DNA of 64,000 nt from Petunia secreta (Eukaryota; Streptophyta; Magnoliopsida; Solanales; Solanaceae). Below the pieces are notes generated by a model that was not told the DNA's origin, did no database searches, and worked only from the letters and a program-made list of their open reading frames with translations. The position numbers and the translations under genes were made by a program. Position 1 is the first letter of the stretch. Every line of letters starts with the position of its first letter. Shown here one piece after another: positions 36,568 to 48,160 of this stretch. The stretch spans positions 1,488,001 through 1,552,000 of the forward strand of contig JARKIP010000033.1 in NCBI GenBank assembly GCA_029990175.1, in the 5' to 3' direction.

Positions 36568-37617
36568 TATAAATGGTTTAAGATCATGTTTCATCAATCT
36601 CATGAATGTGCTCGCTGTGTTAGAGAGGCCAAACAGCATCACTAACCATTCATATAGACAGAATTTGGTCTTGAATGCAGTTTTCCACTCGTCACACAGT
36701 TTTATTTGGATTTGGTGGTAATCGGACGTAAGATCAATCTTTGAAACATAAACCACTTAATTCATCTGGCATCTCATCTAATCGAGGGATGGGATGACGA
36801 TACTTTACCATTATCTTTTTGACTTCTCAGCAACCAACACACATTCGCCACGTTTCAACTTTCTTTCGCACAAGTATGACCGGAATGACAAACGCACTCA
36901 AGCTCTCCCGAACCAGTCTTTTGCTTAGTAATTCATCCACCTGGTGTCTTTCGGATTACACCGATAAGCTGGCTTGTTTGGGATTTGAGACCCCGGGATG
37001 AAATCGATTTGGTGCTAGATTTTTCCCAACGGAGGAAATCCACCTGGCATTTCGTCAGTAGACATGTCCTCGAATTCCTGCAAAACATCAGCTTGCTTTT
37101 GTCATTGCTTCGTAAGGACTCACCCGGTTGTATGATTGCCCAAATATTACCTACCACAGACGTGAGTTTCAGCATTGTCCTCAGCCACAATTTGTGTCTC
37201 GACGGGAGACTTAGCTTTGGCCGCTTCTTTAAGCTTCCTTATTCGTTTATAGTCCTTGCTGACTTATTTTGGAGACAAGCGTTTAAGTATGAAACTCTTA
37301 CCCTCGAGCTTGGCAGTATAAGTGTTGGCTCGGCCTTCATGAACAACCGGCCTATCATATTGCCACGGTCAGCCAAGAAGCAAATGACAAGCTTGCATTG
37401 GGACCACATCAAACATCAATTCATCTTGATATGCCCCCACTCTAAATTTGATCAACACATGCTTCGCTACCCTCTTTTCTCCACATTCATTCAACCATTG
37501 TAATATGTAGGAATGAGGATGTTTCACATTAGAACTACCCAAATCAACGATCATAGAACACACCTTTCCCCTCACCCCGACATCTCGCGTGAAAAAGAGA
37601 TTTTCTCTTGCACATCT
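36568..37617 (-). pseudogene. E4 protease and RT fragment
   Basis: The protease part (37617-37369) reads RENLFFTRDVGV, GKVCSMIVDLGSS, LQWLNECGEKRVAKHVL and DVVPMQACHLLLG. The active site is VDLGS where relatives have Asp-Gly-Gly-Ser, and about 20 residues after it are missing. A linker with HPGVSNPKQA follows in other frames. RT is visible only as its fingers and palm start: SKIDLTSDYHQIQIK, DEWKTAFKTKFCLYEWLV, LFGLSNTASTFMRLM. The YxDD region is absent because of the fusion with E5 at 36567. Confidence 0.8.
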
Positions 37618-38078
37618 TGTTGACACCCAATTTTGTCCCACAATTTTTAAAATTAACCTCAAATTACTTATTTTAGGAGTTATTTAAGTAATAATTAAGT
37701 AAGGCTAATTTTATTTTAAAAAAAAGCAATTACAGAGCAATTGATTTTGACCCAAAGGGCCAAAAAGTAGTATATATCCCTAAACTATACCTTCCCTTGA
37801 AAATCCCCTTTTAAAACCAAAATTTCCTAAATTAGAATAAGGCTCTCGCCTAATTCCCTGATCCATAACCCATACCCGTTACTTTCTTTCAAATTCCTAA
37901 CCCTGGCCCGCTTGACTCACTTCTCCATCTCCGTACAATACCTTCGTGGAAAAATAGGATCATCCCAACACTGTACTCTGGTCCTAATCCAGCTACTTTG
38001 AATCAACCTTAACCATTTGGTACCGTTAGAGGGTGATTTAGTCCTTTGGCACCCTTGAAAAAAACATTGAATTGATCC

Positions 38079-38087
38079 TATATAAAC
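38079..38087 (+). promoter_or_regulatory. TATA box in E6
   Basis: CCTATATAAACCC, a plausible LTR promoter. Confidence 0.5.
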
Positions 38088-38886
38088 CCATGTAACTCAG
38101 GTTTTAGGGAGGTCAGTTAATAGTGAAAATCCAGCAGCCGAGAACCAAGCAAAAATTAGAGAGATTAGAGATAGAGAAACCGGCACAAAGAATATAAAAT
38201 ATACACAAGTTTTTGTTTTCCAGTTTTAATTTCATCTCCAAAGTTACTATTTCTCTATTTTTTAATTGTGTCGTCGTGTCACCCTTCAAGTCATCGACCT
38301 TGTTCGATTCGTGGCTCTTATTCGAGTCACTTTTCCTCGAATCGATCGCTCCTTTTCACTGCCCGCAAAGAGGTAATTCCCTTAACCTTTCATTTTTTGT
38401 ACTCGCTTTTGCTCATTAAAGCCTGCTTGTGATGTGTTTTTCTTTATAATCTATTGTGAGTTCAATATGAACGTTAATTTCAGGGTTTGATTCTGTAATA
38501 AGTTGAAATTTGGTCTTTGTTCTTTGTTTATCATTGTGATCAAGCATTAAGAATTCAGTTTCCTGTTCAATCTTTACTGTTAGCTTGTTGACCTTGCCTT
38601 GTTCATTAGTTTAAGTTACAGCCTTTACCTGGTTAATAAAATATGATCCTTAATTTGAGATGTATGTTAAAGTTTCAAGCTTTGGAGGGAAATGTCTTTT
38701 GTTAGTTTTGTTGTTTAAGAAAGTATGGTAGGTTCTTATTTTTGGTTCTCTAGTTGTAGAGTGCTCTGAGGAGTTGCAGGCATGTGTGGTGGTTAGCAGG
38801 GATTATAAGGGAGTTTTTATGGTGTTAGTAGGCTTACTTTGAATAAGGGGGTTAAGGGGGAGTCAGTTGTTGGCCATTGCAGGTCT

Positions 38887-39606
38887 TGATGCGATCCGGA
38901 TTGGCAGTTTAAGCTGTGGAGGGTTCATGCTTGACGTCAAGAGCTTGGAGTGCTTTAAGAGGGCTTCGAAGCCAAGAATCAAGTCAAAGGATTGGCCAAA
39001 CAAGCAACTGAGAGCTCACTGGAATATGTGTCCACGCGATCGCGAGGTAGCAGGCGCGATAGCGCAAAAGAAGTCCACTCAAGTGTGCGATTGCGAAATG
39101 CTTAACGCTATCGCGAAGAAGCTTCAGCTCACATGGTGCGATTGTGACACCCAAGGCGCGATCGCAATGAAGGACGTCCTGGTAGATTGGCAGAATTAAC
39201 ATTAGGGGCTTTTTAGTACATTTATCATTGTAATTACCTAGCTACTATAAATAGCCTAATTTAGGGTTTTAGCTAGTTAGACTTTGGATGATTGAGAATA
39301 CTCTTGTGAGAGTTTGTGTATGGGTTGTCTCCCTTATCTTCTTCTTGGATCTCTCTTGGATTCTCTTGTGTGAGAGATCCATTGCTTGAGTTCAAGTCTC
39401 TTCCCCCTCGAATATTGATCTTTGATCGTATTCGTATTAATTAGGGTATTAAAATTTATTTGTGGTATTCTAATTTACTTACAAATTTGGGATTAATTCC
39501 TTACTTTCTTCTATCTTTTCCTCGATTACCTTCTATCCTTTACTTTGTGCCGTTATTTTATCCATTGTTTCTTGATTTCCTAGTCTTAGATTTTAGGATC
39601 ATATCA
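38887..39606 (+). repeat. E7 5' LTR
   Basis: 720 bp. A TATA box CTATAAATAGCC is at 39244-39256. Several CpG sites in GCGATCGC-like words are TpG or CpA here but intact in the 3' LTR. After it, TAGTATCAAACC at 39609 is a weak match to the Met primer site. Confidence 0.93.
39244..39256 (+). promoter_or_regulatory. TATA box in the E7 5' LTR
   Basis: ACTATAAATAGCC; an identical site lies in the 3' LTR at about 43878-43890. Confidence 0.65.
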
Positions 39607-40672
39607 TTTAGTATCAAACCTCGGATTGGTGTTTGTTCCTACAAACACTATTTAGGATTTAATTATCAAAATCTGAAAACAACACAAAAAAAAACAAAAA
39701 TTAAAAAATCCAAAAATTGAGTCATAGATTTAGGGTTCCTTTGGATGAAATCTTTGTTACCAATTGTTGGTTGATGATTATAGAAGTTGTATCTTGAAGA
39801 AATTGAACAACAGACAACGTTTGGGGCATCAATTTGAAGAATCAAAATCTAGGGTTCTTCAAGTTCATCAACAAGTAATGTGGGGCTTTTAAATTTTGGG
39901 TGTTGTTTTCGAAGAATTGATCATTGGGATTTGTTCACGGACTTATAAGGATCATATATCTCAAATTTGAAGCAAAAACAAGTTGATTTGTGACGATTCA
40001 AGTGAAGAAAATTTTCATAAATTCGGGCTTCAAGTTCTGCATCAGACCCAGAATTTGTTCTTCAAGATAGCGCGCCTTCTAATGCAATCGTGCAGCTTTG
40101 GTGATTTATTCCTTTTCGCAATCGCGCGGCAACAGTGCAGAGTTGTTGATTCCTTTTCGTGATAGTGCCCGATATCACGCGATAGTGCTGAATAAAAAAT
40201 CAGTCACTTTACAGATTTCTTACAACAGCCCCTAAACAGTTTCCAATCACCGAAATCCCTTTCATATCATCAAATACATTAAGTTTCTAGATCACACAAA
40301 AAAATTTTATCCAATTCCAATTTTGTTTCGTGCCAATTCGATTCGTGCTTTTCTCTTTTTAGTTTCATAGCATGTTTTACTTGTTCCTAATCCATTTGTG
40401 TGTCTTTGTCCATCTCTTTAGTGTCTTATAAACTCCACACCATACCAAAGCATGGATACTTATCTTGAGAATTGAGGTTGAAGAACCTTGAAGAGATTTA
40501 GGGAACCCTTTAGTGGAAAAAGGATTGAGTGGTGAGAACATTAGAGTGTGTTCACAAAAGCCATTGACCTTGAATGTATACACGAGTGGAAAGAAAATTG
40601 AGTGATCATATATTGAGTGATACACGTGAGGGAGTGAATTTGTGAGGTCCTTTTCTCTTTATTGTTGCAACT
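39607..40672 (+). other. E7 untranslated leader
   Basis: About 1.07 kb with no gene. At 40065-40190 there is a cluster of GCGAT-, CGCAATCGCG- and CGCGATAG-type words like those in the LTR. Confidence 0.6.
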
Positions 40673-41323
40673 ATGTCCTCGGATGATGATTGCGGAGGTT
40701 ATGACTCATACGGAGATGACGGGAGTTGCTATGATGATTATAGAGACTATGGTTCCTATGATGATGGTGGAAGTTGCTATTATTATTTGGGGAACTATGG
40801 CTCTTATGGTGATGAGGGGAGTCATTATGGTGATCATGGAGCTTGTGAAGACTATGACGCTTATGAGGATGAATGTGATGATGAAAACTCCTATGCTTCT
40901 AGTCTTATAGATGATGATAGTGACGCTTCAAGGTACAATGTTCCTACTTACTCTTCTTGTGATAAACTTGAAAATGTAGATAGTGACATAGAGAGAATTG
41001 ATGATGAAGTTTATTATAAATGTTATTCATTTGCATCTTCTCTTTGTGTTTCTAAAAACAAACAAGTGAGTAGTAGTGGCCTTTCTATTGGATTGAAAAG
41101 AAGTGGTAATTTCTCCATAAGAAAAAAAGAGCATACATCTCCTAATTGCTCTAAAATGTTCAATGACTCTAATTCTTATGTGAGAGGAAATGTGAGGCAA
41201 AGGGTGAGAGAAAGCGCTACTTGCTCTCCAAATGGTTTTCTTGTTCTAACAATGTTGTCAGAAGCTTGGATAGAAACAGTAGGAGAAGTTCTTATGTGTT
41301 CCATCGTGAGACTCTTTCCTTGA
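40673..41323 (+). pseudogene. E7 acidic Tyr/Gly-rich ORF in the gag position
   Basis: The frame starts MSSDDDCGGYDSYGDDG and for about 85 residues is built of Asp, Tyr, Gly, Ser, Cys and Glu with repeats of the DYGSYDDGG type. It continues with a Ser-rich part and a basic part (ERIDDEVYYK, SIGLKRSGNFSIRKKEH, GNVRQRVRES). It stops at 41323 after a frame change near 41230; the following frame continues in the same style. I recognise no capsid motif or zinc knuckle. By position it replaces Gag. Function unknown; low-complexity acidic segments can mediate assembly or binding, but that is inference. Confidence 0.55.
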
Positions 41324-42066
41324 CTTTCAATGACACATCTAATGTTGGAAGAGTGACGGGAAGCGGAAGCTACACTTGTGGTGTTGCTAGTAGAGGAGGG
41401 ATAAGGAAGACCCAAGTTGATGGTGATGCTACTCTTAGGCATTCAAGTTCTTTCTTGGATGCAAATCTACAAAACTTGGGTAGGCGTAGGTTCGTTGTTG
41501 AGGTAGATGGGTATGCAGGACACTTGCTCAAAATTTTGATACTGGTGCCAATTACATTAGCACCTCTTTGGTTGATAGGCTAAGGATACCATGCCATGAG
41601 CTAGAACATTCTTATGAGTATAATGGATTGCGGGTTTCCAAGGAAGCTCGGGTGCTCATAACTCATAGCAATAATAAGGGTAATGTTTGGTGTGATGTGT
41701 ATATAATTCAACGCTTTGATGTTTGGTTAGGTGAGCCATGTGTTGCACAGCAAAGAGTTGCAATATAGTGCTATGAAGGATGTGTATCTTGTGGCCATTG
41801 GTCAAAGATTTTATGACTTTGCACCTTACGGAACAAAAGGCAAGTTATCTGCTAGTGCACATTCTTGGGCTAAGCAAAGAAGAAAGAAGCAAGAACTTCA
41901 TTCCATGGTTGAAATGGCGTATTCAAGAAGTCCTACAAACACAAGAGGAAGTAGGACAAATGCAAGTAAAGGGTTGACAAGGGTCAACAAGGTAAACCCA
42001 AAACCTCAAGATTCACAATCAAGTGGTTCACCAAAGAAGAAGAGACATCAAGTGATGATTCCCTAA
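41324..42066 (+). pseudogene. E7 retropepsin-like segment and basic tail
   Basis: In the frame around 41530-41768 a protease-like active site FDTGANYISTSLVDRL is visible, followed by RFDVWLGEP, which resembles the LLG-x-PW segment of Ty3 proteases. The downstream frame (41731-42066) reads KELQYSAMKDVYLVAIG and ends in a Lys/Arg-rich tail with SPKKKRHQ. At least two frameshifts separate these parts from the acidic ORF. No RT follows. Confidence 0.55.
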
Positions 42067-43512
42067 GTCCTAGATTCCAAGTTGATGTTAAGAGTTCACC
42101 TACTCTGGCTAAGAGCATTCTTGGGGCTCGTCCCAACTCGCCCGAACATGAGAGACAAAAGATCGAGAGGAGTAAGAGAGTGACCGGTGACAACTCTCGA
42201 GTGGAAAAATGAGAGGTTGTGTTGAGTGATGTGAGTACGTTGTCACCACCCCAATCTACACCCGACCTTGAAGAAAAATTGAGAGAAAAGAAAGAGGGAA
42301 AACAAATGAGTGAGGGTTTCTTTTTCTCTAGTTGTTTTGTGTCTTTTGAAGGTATGCTTTGAGAAGCTAAATTAGGGAATCCTTCTTTGGTAGTAGTTCC
42401 ATGCCTTGAAGAAAAAGAGGAGATCAAAGTGAAGACTCCAAGGAACAAGTGAGCTTAAATTTGAAAAGCCAAGATAAAGAAGAATCTTTAGGTGTGCTAC
42501 AAGGTAAAAAGCTAATCTTGACTCTTGTATTTCTTTGGGTGAGCTTGATAGAGACTTGATTATGGTTGATGGCTTTACTTTTTATGAAATTAATGATCCT
42601 TTTTCATGCATTGCTAATAGCCAAAGTGAAATTTGTGAGCATGCACAAGTTGGGCACACTTGTGAAAAGAAATTAATGGTTTTTGTGTGTGTGAATTGTT
42701 CCATACTTGTGGTGTGCAAATGGATGAACTTGAATAAAATGTCTTGTATTATGACACCCCACCTTTATTTGACAAATGTGAAAATGAATTGCTTGATCTT
42801 GATGAGATAACATTTGATAGCATTCTTGATTTTGGTGGTAGTTTGTGTCAAGGTCTTAAGGTGTTTGACAATCCATTGTTACTTGAAACTGAGCAAGAAG
42901 AAGTGTTGGAAGGTGATTTTTGTATTGCCAACCCACTATTTATTGAATTTATTCTTGTGACTTGCTTAAGTGTGATAATTGTGTGGGTGATAGCAAGCCA
43001 ACCCCCAAAATGTTTATTGAAAGCTTGTCTAATGTTTGGAAGTCCTCCAAATGTGAAGATTGCTCCTTAAAGAAGGAGGGAGGCACTAGTGATTGTAGTG
43101 GTAAAGTAGTAGATGCTAGTTTTAGTGTCAATTTCTTTACATACTCTATTTCTAGCTTTGATCATACATTTAGAGTAGACTTTGCTAAAGCTTCCAACAC
43201 AAAGAATGAAAAATTGTCAATGAAAACTTGGCATGAAATGAATGAGCTTGAAAGTAAAGACTCTTTTGTGATTGAACTTGCTCATTCTTGCTTTTCTATC
43301 CAAGTTTTTGATGATGGGATTATAAAGATATTCTTTATGGTTGATTTTGATACTTGGCTACACCATAAGAGTGTGCACTTTGAGCATGATTATATGAGTT
43401 TTGTTACACTCTATTTGTTGTGTAGTGCTTGGAAAATTATTGAGTTGGTACTTATTCGCTTCATGGTTTTGCAAGGTACAAATTTGAGGACGAATTCCTT
43501 TAAAGGAGGGAA
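42067..43512 (+). other. E7 3' internal region with polypurine tract
   Basis: Several open stretches (42535-42810, 42744-43070, 42962-43525) have no recognisable domain. The last ends GTNLRTNSFKGGNDA, like the tail of chromovirus Pol. The polypurine tract AAAGGAGGGAA is at 43502-43512. Confidence 0.5.
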
Positions 43513-44239
43513 TGATGCAATCTGAATTGCCACTTTAAGCTGTGGAGGGTTCATACTCAACGTCAAGAGCTTAGAGTGCTTTAAGAGGGCTTGAAAGTCA
43601 AGAATCAAGTCAAAAAATTGGCCAAACAAGCAACTGAGAGCTCATTGGAATATGTGTCCATGCGATCGCGAGGTAACAGGCGCAATCATGTAGAAGAAGT
43701 CCACTCAAGTGTGCGATTGCGAGATTCTTAACTCTATCGCATAGAAGCTTCAGCTCACATCGCGCGATCGCGACACCCAAGGCGCGATCGCGACACCCAT
43801 GGCGCGATACGTCCTAGCAGATTGGCAGAATTAACATTAGGGGATTTCTAGTCCATTTATTATTGTAATTACCTAGCTACTATAAATAGCCTAATTTAGA
43901 GTTTAGCTAGTTAGACTTTGGACGATTGAGAATACTCTTATGAGAGCTTGCTATGGGATGTATCCCTTATCTTCTTCTTGGATCTCTCTTGGATTCTCTT
44001 GTGCGAGATATCCATTGCTTGAGTTCAAGTCTCTTACCCCTCGGATATTGATTATTGATTGTATTCGTATTAATTAGGGTATTACAATTTATTTGTGGTA
44101 TTCTAATTTATTTACAATTTTGGGATTCATTCCTCTCTTTCTTCTATTTTTTCCCTGATTCCCTTCAATCATTTATTTTGTGTCGTTATTTTATCGATTA
44201 TTGCTTGATTTCCTAGTCTTAGATTTTAAGATCATATCA
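43513..44239 (+). repeat. E7 3' LTR
   Basis: 727 bp, the counterpart of 38887-39606. It holds a doubled GCGCGATCGCGACACCCA word at about 43760-43805 that is single in the 5' LTR. Confidence 0.93.
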
Positions 44240-45884
44240 GGTCTAGTGTATGTTCTATGGTCTGTGAGTATGAGGGGGTACATAGGATTATAATTTGGTA
44301 GTTTGCAGTTTGTTTAAGGTGGTTTATTGGTGGTGTAGAGTTTAAGGAAGGTGTGAGGTTATTCCTTGGTGCTTGTAGTTGTTTGTAGGTTGTTAGAGGA
44401 GGTCAGGTGGGTTTTAGGTGTTATCTTAAGCTCGGGTGGTTTGCGAAGGTGTAGCAGGAAGTGGTTTCATGGTCTGTAGGGGCTTAGAAAGAGTTTTATT
44501 GCTTGCAGGATGTCAGAAATTTTTGTGGTGGTAGCATAGGTATTTGGACAGGTGTTCTTGTTTCTGGATGATTGTGTCATGAGGGGTAGGTAGTCTGGTT
44601 CTGTGTGCTTTAGGTTATAGAAGTGTAGTGAGGATGTTTCTAGGGTTGTATAAGCAGCAAGAGTGGGCAGTTTAGAGGTCCTTTAGTTTAGTTTTGACTG
44701 AAGTCTCCGGGGTACAGAGGTTTCATGTTAAGTTGAAACTTATTGGAATAGTTGGTATTAGGCTTGGTTCTAGCCTGGTGTACCTATAGCAGTTTTATGT
44801 GTCATTTCTGCGTATCTTTATTGAGTTTTTCCTGAATTTTTGATTCATCCCAAGTCTTATATGTATGATGTTAGGATAGGAAAAGGAGCAGTCTTTTGTG
44901 AATGATGATTTTAAATCCTTAATTTAATATAGTGGAGTTTGACAACTATAGAAGTATGTTTCCCATAGTTCTTTTAAACCTTTGCTTCCTGCTACATCCT
45001 AAAGTGACTCATTCATTAAAAAAGATTCTTCTAAGCTTCATAGACACTGCGACACATTGAAAAACCTTGCTTATCTGTGTATATTGCAATATGTATTTGG
45101 CTCAGACTCTTTCTTTTGCATTGTGGCTTAATATATGAAAGTGTATATCCTTGAAGGCTTTTCAAGTGGCTGTTGGTTCAGTTTTGTTTGTTCCCTTGGC
45201 TATATGACAATTACATGATTTTATTTGTCTTCATACTATTAACTAAGCTACTAGCGCAGTTAAAATTTTTGGTTGTATGTCCTAATGACATTCTTTTGGA
45301 GCCATAAAGTTGTCAATTATTTTTAGCATTTAATAATTCTTATTTTTTGTTTCCTTGCATGATATGTACAACTTTGGGTCGAGTTTCATTTGAGACTCCA
45401 AATTACTCGAGTCCAAATGGACTTAGGAGCAGCTGCTGCCTCACCAACATTTAGCACCAGTTAGACCATGAGGGATTTTGCTGATTATTTGATATTTTGC
45501 TTTTTCAACTCCTAGACAATTCCGGGTTTTACCTGTCAACTCTTATTCTCCCCTTTGCCCTAAGGATATTTATATAAACTTTGTAGAATAATTTATTTAT
45601 TAATACATATTTGATTGTTTGAAGGATTGCTTTACTTTATGTTCATTACATTTAATTTTGGAGTTGCTACTTATATTTATTGCAAATTGAGGCCATTTAG
45701 CAAAATGTATGCAAGTTAAATATTTTCACAAATAAATTTTTTTTAATTTTCAATTAATTTTTTAGATGATTTTTCTAGAAAAGTGTATTTGTAAATATTT
45801 TAAAAACCTGTTAGATTAACCGTAATTTACGGAATTTTGAAAGTGCCTTAAAAACCTTCTTTCAAAATTAATAAAACTCATTTT

Positions 45885-46934
45885 TTGGCCTTGGTTCTTT
45901 TTTTCTGGATAGTTTCGCTCAGGGATCTCCTTGGGTGCTCTTTGGATGTGTTCAAGACTTTGCTCAGCTTTGCTTTGAAGTCGTCGCTTTCTCAGATTTC
46001 ATTTGCTGCGTTTAGTCGTGCTTTGGGCTCCATGGGACAGCAGGTACGAGAAGTTTGGGGCCTGGGATTTTGGCGTTCAAACCAGGCAGTTTTGGCGATG
46101 AAAAACGCAGTATGTGGTTTCGTTTTGTCGAAGTTGCGTGCTTTGTTATGTTCTTGCTGGTACCTGCTAGTTCGTGGTTTATTTTTTATAGGGGTGTCAT
46201 CTATTTCCTACACTGTAATCTATGGAACTTCAACGCTGCTGTGGATACATACGTTTGGACAGTGGTACTTTCTTAGCAGCTTGTCCTGTTGGTACGTTGT
46301 TGGTCTTCATCATTTATGCACTGCGAGGAATTACTTGTTCATGGGACTGCTGGGCAGATTATGCTCCAAGGGTGTTGTCTGCTCGTTTTCTCACGATATG
46401 CGCCTGTACTTTTTTGTGGGATTTACAAATATGCAGGTGGAGCGCAAGTGCTTTATGACTAATTTACTACTTGTCCACATTCTTCAAATTCAATTTGCTG
46501 CATCAGGGGACTCTTGCTTAGCGTGGGAGAGTTTAGTGCTACTTCATGGAATTTGGTTTGAGAAGCTGCACCTTCTGGGGATTTTTTCCAACTTTGTTCG
46601 TGGTCAACTATTTCAAGGAGGTTCTAAGTATGGTTACTCATCCAGATTCTCCCCATTAGAGGCTAATACAATTTGTTACTTATTATTAGACATAGCTAGT
46701 ACATTTATTGTTAAATGCATTGCTATTGTATTATGTAACCTCATATTGGTGGTATTAGCATTTTTCAATGTTCAACCCAATTGGGGAAATGTAATTCAAT
46801 GGCATGCATATAGGGTGGTGTTAGCTATACTTTATATAGTTTCTACATGTGGTTTGTTTTCTTTCGCTTGTTTTCTTCTTGTAAGACGATGTTTTGATTA
46901 TTCTTTATTAATAAAATTTGTCACTAGGCCCTGA
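45885..46934 (+). CDS. Unidentified 349-codon open frame inside the E6 solo LTR
   Basis: A single open frame of 1050 bp; the first ATG in it is at 46032 (MGQQVREVWGLGF), giving 300 residues. The product is hydrophobic and rich in Leu, Phe, Cys and Val, with several membrane-like segments, for example around LVRGLFFIGVSSISYTVIYG and CIAIVLCNLILVVLAFF. I recognise no family. An open run this long is unlikely in T-rich sequence by chance: with an assumed stop frequency near 5 percent per codon it would be very rare. It could be captured host sequence, an old LTR-encoded protein, or chance after all. No TATA box or splice context was identified next to it. Confidence 0.3.
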   Translation: MALVLFFWIVSLRDLLGCSLDVFKTLLSFALKSSLSQISFAAFSRALGSMGQQVREVWGLGFWRSNQAVLAMKNAVCGFVLSKLRALLCSCWYLLVRGLFFIGVSSISYTVIYGTSTLLWIHTFGQWYFLSSLSCWYVVGLHHLCTARNYLFMGLLGRLCSKGVVCSFSHDMRLYFFVGFTNMQVERKCFMTNLLLVHILQIQFAASGDSCLAWESLVLLHGIWFEKLHLLGIFSNFVRGQLFQGGSKYGYSSRFSPLEANTICYLLLDIASTFIVKCIAIVLCNLILVVLAFFNVQPNWGNVIQWHAYRVVLAILYIVSTCGLFSFACFLLVRRCFDYSLLIKFVTRP

Positions 46935-47077
46935 GCTTAGTGATATTCGCTAAAAAAAATTTAAAAAAAAAAGACCTCGCTCGCTTAAAAAAAAAAAAAA
47001 AAAAAAGACCTCGCTTTTCCAAAAATGTAGTTTTTCACGCATTTTATTATTTGGTTCTCTGTTTTCCTAAAATTGGG

Positions 47078-47087
47078 TGGCGACTCC
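47078..47087 (+). other. tRNA-Arg primer-site motif inside E6
   Basis: TGGCGACTCC, 78 bp before the LTR end, in the same relative place as in E1 and E2. Confidence 0.8.
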
Positions 47088-47170
47088 AAAACAAATCCAA
47101 AAGAACTAGTCCATTCAGTGGATATTCCAAATTTCGCATTTTCGGGTAATTTTTGGGGTTCAACACATCT

Positions 47171-48160
47171 TCCTCTTCCTCCATGCTCATGGAACTCAAA
47201 TTCCTTCGGACTACAAGAAATAAGCCTGGTCAGTCAGACTCGGCAGCTTCGTCGCCACTTTCAGCACAGTCGACATGTCCAGTCTCTTCTCTATTTTCTT
47301 CCTCCGAGTCACTCGCTTGTTCCCGGACGGTTTCATCTTCAGGCAAGATCATAGCTCTGTGAGTTGGACACTCTTTAGTCATGTTACCATAACCCCTGCA
47401 CTTATGGCATTGTATAGATGAAGTGCTAGGAGTATTCAGTTGAGTTTTACCTTCTGTCTCCTTGGAGTTATTTCCGGTCACTCCCTTTTCGAAGGGTTTC
47501 TTCACATCCCGGCCGCTGTTGGCACCGGTTGGATTCGGACTCTTCCATTCATTGCCCTTGTTCAAAGGAGTAGTTGTAGTTCTCCCTTGATATCGATTTG
47601 CTTTGTCGTCCTTCACCCATTTTTCAGCATCGATCGCTGCATGGAAAGCTTCATCCAATATATAGAACAAATGCAGTCTCACTTGAAATTATATCTCTCG
47701 ATTCAGCATATTTTTGAATTAATGATGGCTTGCTCATCGTCTTCTTCCATATCAAGAGCCAAAAGGTTCTTTTCAAATTCGTCATGGTACTCTTCAACCA
47801 ATTTGGATCCTTGTTTGAAGTTATAGAGATTCCGAAGTTGCTCTTGATGATGTTTAGTCGTCACATACTTTGCATCCATCACTCTTTTCAATTGTACCCA
47901 AGTAAGGTTCTCGGGTAAAGCATGCCTTTGTCTCATTCTCTTTTCGGACTCCCACCAAGTAGAAGCATATTCCTCAAATGAAGCAATGGCATAGGCTACT
48001 TTTCTCTCATCAGTCATCTCATTGGTTACAAAGATTCCTTCCAAAAATATCTTGCAATCAAGATATTGGTCAGGATCACTAGTCCCTCTGAATGGTGGAA
48101 TAGTGATCTTAACAGTGTTCAAGTTTGTATCTCTACCATCTGGGGCTTGCTCATGGTATT
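47171..48160 (-). pseudogene. E4 gag
   Basis: The capsid part (48122-47703) reads VKITIPPFRGTSDPDQYL, ASTWWESEKRMRQRH, WVQLKRVMDAKYV and LYNFKQGSKLVEEYHDEF, a typical chromovirus Gag. A stop and frame change at 47690 precede the C-terminal part (47682-47230), with the zinc-knuckle region CHKCRGYGNMTKECP. The His of the Cys-Cys-His-Cys pattern is Asn (AAC), so zinc binding is probably lost. The acidic tail DSEEENREE continues to the E6 insertion, beyond which the protease resumes at 37617. Confidence 0.87.

Larger units (their letters stand above)
38887..44239 (+). mobile_element. E7: non-autonomous LTR retrotransposon
   Basis: The element is 5353 bp with 720- and 727-bp LTRs (TGATGC...CATATCA) and a perfect target duplication GGTCT (38882-38886 and 44240-44244), inserted in E6. 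The interior encodes an acidic Tyr/Gly/Asp-rich protein and a retropepsin-like segment, but no RT, RNase H or integrase. It must have relied on another element. The bases before the 3' LTR (AGGACGAATTCCTTTAAAGG) resemble the end of pol and the polypurine tract of chromoviruses, a candidate helper family. Confidence 0.9.
37618..47165 (+). mobile_element. E6: solo LTR of an Ogre/Tat-type element, split by E7
   Basis: It starts TGTTGACACCCAATTTTG, like the E1 and E2 LTRs, and ends GGGTTCAACA. The target duplication CATCT is perfect (37613-37617 and 47166-47170) and lies in E4. Without E7 it is about 4190 bp and contains no primer site, polypurine tract or polymerase gene, so it is a solo LTR left by recombination between two LTRs. 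It has a TATA box at 38079, a tRNA-Arg primer-site motif at 47078-47087 and a long open frame at 45885-46934. Confidence 0.85.

Noticed and set aside
37618..47165. A complete autonomous element rather than a solo LTR
   Set aside because: Apart from E7, the segment has no primer site, polypurine tract or polymerase motif, and its ends match LTR ends of the Ogre/Tat type.
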